A DNA stretch of 64,000 bases from Ditylenchus dipsaci (Eukaryota; Nematoda; Chromadorea; Rhabditida; Anguinidae): positions 248,001 through 312,000 of the forward strand of contig SADC01001153.1 of NCBI GenBank assembly GCA_004194705.1, given 5' to 3'. The notes under the pieces are model-generated. The model was not told the origin of the DNA, made no database searches, and worked only from the letters and a program-made list of their open reading frames with translations. The position numbers were made by a program, and so were the translations under genes. Below are positions 58,901 to 64,000 of the stretch, piece after piece (the stretch's first letter is position 1; each line of letters starts with the position of its first letter).

Positions 58901-61900
58901 AGTATTGAAAATTCTGTTATTGCTATTATTGTCAACGGGGATAAAAGAGGCCGTTTTTCTGTTTTGTTGTTGATCCAGGGTTAAAAATTTCTGTTCGCTC
59001 TATTCTTGACTTGAACTATGTTTGATCTGGCGTTGGTTGCCAATGATATCAAGGTCACCCATTCATTTATTGATAACTTCTCGAAATGCCAATCCTGTAA
59101 ACGACCAATTCTGTAAACGACCAATTCTGTAAACGGGCAGTTTTGTAAACGGCCAATTTTTGTAAACGACCAATTTTGTGACGACCAATTCTGTGAACTG
59201 CCAGTTCTGTAAACGGCCAGTCTTGTAGCGACCAATCAGCCTGTACCCAGCGAAAATGTATGCACACCGAGTTTTTAATGAATTTTTTCCGCATTTCTCT
59301 TTTTGGGATATTATAAAGACAAAAAAATTTCTGAATTTCATTTTTTACGTTTCACCATTTTGATGGTCAAATTGAGCGAGCTTTCTCATGGTATTATTAG
59401 TTTCGGTTATCAGTAAAAATGCCAACAAAAAAGTGCGGAATTCAAATTTTTTTGCTATTTTTCTGTTTTTGCAGTTGATTTAATTCGAGAAACACGTTTG
59501 AACCCGTCCTAACGTACGCTGGCCTACCCTCAGCCTAAGGCCTAAGCCCAAGTGCGTCACATAGTGTAAAAAGCAGCAAAAAATTGATTTCGCGCACTTT
59601 TTTGTTGGCATTTTTGCTCGTGGCATTTTTGTCTTGGCATTTTTACCTGCCACCTTAGTTTCCACGTGCCGGCAAAGTTTTGTTGGAAAAAGCGCCAATT
59701 TAAACAAAAAATGAAGCTTTTAAAACAGCTTATTTGGAGCATTAGAGAACCTGTTTTACTATAGGGAATTCCCCGGTACGTTTTTATTAATTTGCTTCAG
59801 CATAAGCTGCTAGGTACCAGTCAAGCTAGTTATATGTTCATTTTGTCAACGCGACATTTTCGACTAAAAATAGACACTCTCACCCGACGAAAGGTTTGTT
59901 AGCTCACTTTTTGATAGCGCCTCAAGCTGATCTATAAAGGAACTGATAAAGAAATCAAGAGGAACTAATCCTGAAAATTTCAGCTTGATACGCTGTCAAA
60001 AGTGAGCTAAAAAAACTTTCGTGAAAAGGGCAGTTTCTACTTTTAGTCGAAAATGTCGCGTTGCCATTCCTTTTAATTTATTTGTTACAACTGATTATTT
60101 CTCTTCACATGTTACTTCGCCAAACAAATGGGTTTTCCGATCAATAGGTTGTGCACAAAGTTACTCAAGGCAGTTTAAAAAAGGGAGTTCTCTTGTAAAC
60201 TATATTTATAGTGACAGAGTGTCTTTTTAGATGACGTAAATAGAGGAAGAAATTAGAATTTTAGTAAATTGCGCCAAATTCGTGTCTTCCGTTTTTATGA
60301 CAAAATCACAAAAAGGGTTGACACTTAAAATAACTCACTTGTTCCCATTCAGCAGAGTTGTCAGACCATGGGCCATTCCATTCCTTCAACAATTCACTTA
60401 ACGCAATTTTCAACTTTACAACATCAAAAGTACCTTTTCGCCCCATGGATTCTGCAAAATTTAATATTCTGAACTGCGCATTTTTTGCCAAAACAGATTA
60501 TTATTTTAGAAAAATAACCTGCAAACGTATCATCATTTGTCGCTCATGAGTGGGAAAAATGTGAGCGGATGCGCGACGTTCTTTGGCATCCAAATCGATA
60601 TAGCGAACAGCAGTCACTGCATATGCATGTCCTTTGACCAGGCCGCAATCTAGACTTTTTTCAATGTCTTCTTTGCTCTTGGCCTAAACAATGATTATTG
60701 CTAATGCTCATAAAGATGAATGATTATTTTACGCGGGAAAAGTGTTTTGTATCAACGAAACTTATGTGTAGGGTTTATAATAAGTGGGAACATCGAATGA
60801 TTTTATTCTATATACAGTTTTTTGAACCAGATTCAAACCATCAATCTATAAATGTGGTTTAGTTTAAATTAAAACGATTTCCATGCGAGACCAGACACGG
60901 AAAAGAGATACACCCCCTTTAAGTACAAAGTACCCAAAGATGTGTCCTAGACAGCGTTTTCAATACTCAGGGACAGAATCAGAAAGGGTAAAAGGCAGAA
61001 TTCAAAGTCAGAGTCAGAAATGATAGTCAGAAAAGTTAAATCAGGATTAGAAGTAAAGTAAGTAAAGTAAAGACAATCAAGCATTTTCGAGGTCCGAGTC
61101 AGAATCAGAATGTTTCTGACTCTGTCTTTCAAATTTTCTGACTCTCATTTCTGATTCTGACTTTGAAAAATTCTGACTATCATTTCTGACTCTGACTTTG
61201 AAAACCTTGACTATCATTTTTCAATTATTTCTATCATTCTTCTCCAAATCTGGCTTTTACAGTGCCGGTTCATTGAAAGTGGACTCTACAACAATAACCG
61301 TTAATAAGTCAAAAGAAAGGCTAGCAAAAAACGCGGAATAATGACGGAAAATAATAAGGACGCAAAGTCAAAAATGAAAGTCAGAATCAAAAGTGGGAGT
61401 CAGAATTTTTCAAAGTCAGAATCAGAATCATTGTGATTCTGATCCTGACTTTGAAAAATTCTGTTTTCTGATTCTGCTTCTGGGAATGATGTCGTTCTGC
61501 CTCTGACTTTGCCATTCTGCTTCGGACTATTAAAACACTGGTCCTAGGCCACCAAAAAGTGTGTAAGACATTTCTTAGTCAAAACTTCCGTAGGCTGGCC
61601 CACCCCTGAGCCTAAGTCTTGAGCCTAATCTTGTTGTTCCAAAATGTAGTCAATTTTGAAAAGGTCATATTCTTGGAGGCGGGGGGTTCAGGTGTGGTAT
61701 TCTATGCGAGCGCCGGATATCCCTTCATATAAATTTGACCAGGAACGCTGACCATTTTACAGACGTGGGTGGCCTGGTCAGGTTGGCCAGATGCAAAATC
61801 TTCGAAGCAGGATTTTGATGTCGAAAAGCAGGATTTTGAAACAAAAAATCTGCAAAAAGCAGGAATGAACATATTTATTCGTTGAACTTCATCACTGAAC

Positions 61901-64000
61901 TTCTTACTTCGCTTAACCGTACTGAATATAGGGAACATTCTGAAAAAGCATAATTAGAAAACGGCTAGAAAAATGCATGCAAATAAGAAAAGTGAAAAGT
62001 AAAATTAATTTGGAATACAAAGGAATACAATTGTACAAAGAAATTTACATTGACTGGTTGACTAAATGTGAGAAAATGTGCGAAAATTCCTGCTTTTTCA
62101 CTGTCAAAAAGCAGATTTCAAAACCAAAAAGCAGGAAATTTCTGCTGAAGCAGGACATCTGGCCACCCTGGTTGTGATCTTCAGCAAGTTCAAATGTTAT
62201 TGACCAATTAAAAAAAATTATTTGGGTGTCTTTTAAGATAAAGTTTCAGCTTTATTGTTATTCCTTTAGAGATATGCCAAAAAAGTATTCATGTTTGTGA
62301 ATAAAAAAAGTTACTTACAGCAATAGCGGCAACAATCAAGGCTTGTTGGTCAAAAGCATTTCGGAGGGTTTGGAAAAGCCGTAGGCCAGTTCCTTCAGCT
62401 CCATCACTTGATAAAAACTTTCGGACATTAATTGTTTCTGCCACACCACCAGAAACCTAAATTATTGAACTAATATTTGCTTTAATTATTGAGTTAGATA
62501 CATCTTGTAAAGCATCTGCTAGTTGACCTCCCACCAAGTTCTCGTAACATCCGTACAACCTGCACAATGTTTTTTCACTTGGTACTTATTTGCAATGCAC
62601 CACTTACTTAGCAAATGCTTTTTCCAGCAAAGCGCTCCAGAATTCGTTGGGTGTTTTGGAACGAGCGAATAACAATTTTCCATCTTTTGTAGGCAACAAG
62701 TCGTCCACAATCACTTCAAACCATTCACCAAACCGCCAAAACTGGAATTGAAAGATGCCGCAGTAGGAGTTGTTGTTACCCCATTCCTGGGCATTCGCAC
62801 AAGGAATGACCTGAAATTTTTAAAACTATTACTATGTTGTTTAGATAGGGTTTCTAATGTGCTATTATTTGGATGGGTATTGACTTTGACGAATATTTTA
62901 CAATTACCACGACTTTTGGTAATTACCAGTTTAGTTCAAAACTCTATGTGAAACTTTTTTGATTGGCGGGTGATGTTTACAGCTGTTTAGGGCCTGCACC
63001 AGACTACAGAAAAGAGCTCAACGAATGGTGAGGGTCCAACGAATACTCAGAAAAAGTAAAATGTTTCTAAACATACTCCATTTTCTTTCTATTTCTATAA
63101 ACCGGGGTCATGACTCATGTTCTCAAAATATTAAAATGAAAAAAGTTTCGCAAAAAGGCCATTTATCTACTGCTTTGATTTTAAACATAATTATTGACTT
63201 TACAATTCTCTCTAATGCTAAAATCAAAGACCCTAATCCAATATTTGCACTGTCGCTCAGGTCCCACCTTTTGCAAGAGTTCCTCGTTGTGAGTGAGTGC
63301 ACTGCAGGCTGACACAAACCAGCAATTGCCTAGACTAACATTGTATTATTGTTATAGGCAGACTTCGAACATTTTGCAAAATACCTAGTATTCCTTGGGT
63401 GACATCATTTGGACTGGCTCCCTCTACAAACAGTTGAGGATTTTCTACTAATTCCTGCAATTGATTGTGTCGAAAATAGCAGAAATTCTGAACAATTATT
63501 GCTCACTCCTGGCCTTTTCCACACGATGTCTGAGCTCCTATTGACATCCAAAAACAATGAAGAATTTGTTGGTGGAAAGGCCATATCTAAATTAAATCCC
63601 AACATACGTCTTATTCAGGGTTCCGAATCGGTTTTCAAATATTTGTTCTTTTTGAGACACCAAATCTTTTATATCTTTGAAATTTTTAGTCGAAATCTTT
63701 TTTTGCTTCAGAATTGCAATAACTACTGAATAAAATTGCCCTTTTCACTCAAAAAGGGTCAAAATGTCCTTTTTTAGACATCTGTTTTTTTCCGAATTCT
63801 CGTTCGGAGCCCTGGTATAAGTACGTACATTTTCAATTCATTTTCCATCAATTACCATGCTAACCATAGAAGATGAAAAAAAGTGTTGAAGCATTTGTGA
63901 TACTGTACAAACACGTTATACAAACATTACAGAAATATAATTTTACTTTACCTACAAAAAGTTGCTTTTTTCGCTGGCACTCCCTCTTCAGACGGCGATA
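46985..64000 (-). CDS. Calpain protease, TRA-3/CAPN5 type (5' end outside window)
   Basis: Calcium-regulated cysteine protease, probably cytosolic. Minus-strand exons: 63952-64000+, 63507-63586, 63385-63454, 63268-63329, 62608-62810, 62502-62559, 62319-62456, 60519-60683, 60434-60451, 60339-60383, 51183-51264, 50046-50259, 49869-49993, 49330-49363, 49192-49283, 48389-48447, 48271-48344, 48150-48225, 46985-47186. The protease core has all three catalytic residues: Cys in [12 protein letters not shown], His in [10 protein letters not shown], Asn in NPWGEK. It also has [37 protein letters not shown] and [13 protein letters not shown]. The linker reads [13 protein letters not shown] then YYFTDISVC. 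Domain III reads [32 protein letters not shown] and [10 protein letters not shown] diverged C2-like region follows, ending [16 protein letters not shown] and a Ser-rich tail, with no EF hands. One-base corrections are needed near 49,283, 50,155, 51,225 and 48,310. The segment at 48.1-48.5 kb is the least certain. Confidence 0.9.
47268..47660. repeat. Foldback with TTTTGCCGCTAAAAAGC iterations
   Basis: The arms meet near 47,470. The tips carry AAAGCTTTTTTTTGCCGC and its inverse, and the inner arms ATGTAGTTATGAAAAACTTG. It lies in a calpain intron. Confidence 0.65.
47700..48132. repeat. Foldback, CCGAAACACGTCTACCG arms
   Basis: Near-perfect inverted arms of about 200 bp beginning AAGCTTCCCCACACTCCACC. 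The centre has ATACCGAAACACCACTTTCA and its inverse. In the same calpain intron as the preceding foldback. Confidence 0.72.
48547..48958. repeat. Foldback, GTGCCAAGTTTT arms
   Basis: The arms (AAGGTCATTACGAAAAAGTG and inverse) meet near 48,765. They include AACTGATACCTCGT and TGCAACAACTGATACC. In a calpain intron. Confidence 0.68.
49553..49702. repeat. 150-bp foldback MITE
   Basis: Ends CGAATAAAGGGCAGGAGCAG... and inverse (CTGCTCCTGCCCGAATAAAG), continuing GCACAGGCTG / GCCTGTGCCAATT. The centre is AGAGCAATATTCG and its inverse. In a calpain intron. Confidence 0.72.
50500..51055. mobile_element. Mariner-type foldback MITE
   Basis: Ends CAGGGTGATTCATTATTAAC and inverse (TTTATAATGAATGACCCTG), flanked by TA. 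It carries inverted ACCTTAGGCAAGA segments inside. It sits in the calpain intron between the GEFWM and FTDISVC exons. Confidence 0.78.
51664..51948. mobile_element. 285-bp hAT MITE with GTCCCGTCCCG arrays
   Basis: Ends TAGAGATGGCC and GGCCATTTGCCATCTCTA, flanked by the perfect 8-bp duplication GTTTTACT. The interior is repeated TCCCGTCCCG with a small AT-rich centre. The start TAGAGATGGC also appears at 57262. Confidence 0.9.
52076..54602. mobile_element. Full-length MULE DNA transposon
   Basis: Inverted repeats of about 135 bp begin GGCTCTACCTGGCTGRGATA. The flanks carry a perfect 9-bp duplication, GCCCCCTTC, the size typical of Mutator-like elements. The interior encodes one spliced transposase on the plus strand. 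Inserted into the hairpin tip of an older foldback element. Confidence 0.93.
52353..54208 (+). CDS. MULE transposase with FLYWCH-like zinc finger
   Basis: Transposase of the Mutator-like element around it. After an acidic Ser/Gln-rich leader comes a FLYWCH-like DNA-binding domain: [35 protein letters not shown] and DHTHC supply the expected Cys/His ligands. The catalytic domain has [20 protein letters not shown] (first Asp), [17 protein letters not shown] (second Asp), [19 protein letters not shown] (C/H motif of MULEs) and [16 protein letters not shown] (catalytic Glu), so all DDE residues are visible. Several introns, such as GTAATTG... at 52,603, and several one-base frame changes break the reading. 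I cannot tell whether these are sequence errors or decay. The intact ends and duplication indicate a fairly recent insertion. Confidence 0.85.
54970..55430. other. No recognisable gene
   Basis: AT-rich sequence between the foldback shell and the PDZ gene. TTTATT near 55,371 is AATAAA on the minus strand, a plausible polyadenylation signal for the PDZ gene. Confidence 0.5.
55438..56183 (-). CDS. Small PDZ-domain protein with coiled-coil tail
   Basis: Three exons, 56002-56183, 55673-55908 and 55438-55630. The protein starts [14 protein letters not shown] and forms one PDZ domain: [57 protein letters not shown] and [13 protein letters not shown] is the carboxylate-binding loop position, giving a likely C-terminal-peptide scaffold. 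A Ser/Asp-rich linker leads to a predicted coiled coil ([20 protein letters not shown]) and QKGPK end. One base is missing in exon 1 near 56,052 (VDET to LVISK), probably TTT read as TT. PDZ-only small proteins are numerous in nematodes. The whole gene lies in a calpain intron on the same strand. Confidence 0.82.
56222..56335 (-). pseudogene. Inverted fragment of the transthyretin-like exon
   Basis: The minus strand closely matches the plus-strand exon at about 56960-57040: [13 protein letters not shown], a stop, then NFVDEFT, against [20 protein letters not shown]. The in-frame stop is TAG where the other copy has TAT (Tyr). A fragment only. Confidence 0.7.
56652..56753. mobile_element. 102-bp pogo-like MITE
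   Basis: Ends CAGTAGACGCTCTCCATAAC and inverse (GGAGAGCATCGACTG), with TA at the right and AA at the left. GGTCCGTTATGGAGAGC repeats along the arms. Confidence 0.72.
56901..57203 (+). CDS. Transthyretin-like (TTR) family protein, partial
   Basis: Members are small secreted nematode proteins. Visible: [12 protein letters not shown], then (one base missing near 56,962) [36 protein letters not shown], a GT-AG intron (about 57103-57146) and [14 protein letters not shown] ending in a stop. The pattern of a Cys-containing first strand, a KFELFDKS strand, DEFTxxxNGQFEI and DPHIxY fits TTR-like domains. AATAAA lies at about 57,246. No signal peptide exon found upstream. The gene is in the calpain intron on the opposite strand, about 0.6 kb from an inverted fragment of itself. 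Confidence 0.6.
57262..57405. repeat. hAT-like end with CGGGACGGGAT array
   Basis: Begins TAGAGATGGCGAATGGGGCG, like the hAT MITE at 51664, then repeats AACGGGACGGGATTTT. A second array in the same orientation lies at 58420-58545. No closing terminus identified. Confidence 0.5.
57694..58615. repeat. Direct repeat of about 70 bp bounding a GGGACGGGAT region
   Basis: GAAATGGTTTGTTTTCCAGA...TTGGATTATATTT occurs at 57694-57765 and again at 58551-58615. The left boundary of the second copy follows the GGATCCCGTCCCGCA array. This suggests a duplication or recombination event around a repeat element. Confidence 0.6.
58756..58901 (+). CDS. Possible last exon of an unidentified gene
   Basis: After CTCAATTTAG, an open frame of about 42 residues, strongly basic and helical in character ([20 protein letters not shown]), ends at TGA. 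Composition differs from the repeats around it, but no partner exon or family was recognised. Confidence 0.3.
59087..59235. repeat. CTGTAAACGACCAATT tandem array
   Basis: Seven or eight spaced copies of TTCTGTAAACGACCAATT. The minus-strand frames here ([13 protein letters not shown]) are translations of the repeat. Confidence 0.7.
59844..60065. repeat. 220-bp foldback MITE
   Basis: The arms begin AACGCGACATTTTCGACTAA and contain GTTAGCTCACTTTTTGATAG and its inverse. It lies in the 9-kb calpain intron. Confidence 0.65.
60950..61545. repeat. GATTCTGACTTTG motif foldback
   Basis: GTCAGAATCAGAA and TTCTGACTCTGACTTTGAAA alternate on both strands across 600 bases, in a calpain intron. It is neither a clean microsatellite nor a gene. 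Confidence 0.6.
61779..62170. repeat. hAT-like foldback with GCAGGATTTTG motif
   Basis: Ends CAGGTTGGCCAGATG and CATCTGGCCACCCTG, with GAAGCAGGATTTTGA and inverted relatives along both arms. No matching 8-bp flanks, so the class is tentative. In a calpain intron. Confidence 0.55.

Noticed and set aside
60339..60491. Calpain with a lost catalytic Asn (reading [15 protein letters not shown])
   Set aside because: That reading runs through a 50-base intron. Splicing restores [14 protein letters not shown] with the Asn present.
1..64000. LTR or LINE retrotransposons
   Set aside because: No reverse transcriptase, integrase or long terminal direct repeats were seen; all classifiable mobile DNA here is class II.

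Overview
This AT-rich window is from an animal nuclear genome, most likely a nematode. Genes are split into many short exons with GT-AG introns ending TTTTAG or TTTCAG. The recognisable proteins fit a nematode: an HNF4-like nuclear receptor with CNGCKGFFRRS and VGMNPRAVQSE motifs, a patched-related (PTR) membrane protein, a TRA-3/CAPN5-like calpain with a C2 domain, a transthyretin-like protein, a paired-domain (npax-like) factor, a small PDZ protein and a CTDNEP1/Dullard phosphatase. All reading was by eye; no search was run.

Layout. 1-3.3 kb: repeats and a dead mariner-like element. 3.4-6.7 kb (+): CTDNEP1, with one intron filled by nested transposons. 6.9-9.4 kb: nested foldback elements. 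9.8-10.9 kb (-): paired-domain gene. 10.9-14.7 kb: long palindromic elements. 16.9-20.5 kb: two unidentified genes. 21-29.1 kb: nuclear receptor (+), its zinc-finger and ligand-domain exons separated by repeats. 29.4-33.8 kb: pogo-like and hAT non-autonomous elements. 34.1-40.2 kb (-): complete 23-exon PTR gene. 41.5-42.1 kb: broken histone H3. 43-46.6 kb: foldback elements. 47-64 kb (-): one calpain gene running off the right edge. Its 9-kb intron holds a full-length MULE transposon, hAT and foldback elements, a PDZ gene and a transthyretin-like gene.

The dominant feature is the density of long-inverted-repeat (foldback) elements, often nested two or three deep and mostly in introns. Several have diagnostic target duplications: TA (mariner/pogo-like), 8 bp (hAT) and 9 bp (MULE). 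Many are built from a short motif repeated along the arms, and the motif differs from element to element. Two related mariner elements differ in the same motif at all four predicted binding positions.

The coding exons need many one-base corrections, nearly all deletions in short homopolymers. This looks more like residual consensus error than decay, because catalytic residues and splice sites survive. The H3 copy and the inverted transthyretin-like fragment are genuinely broken.
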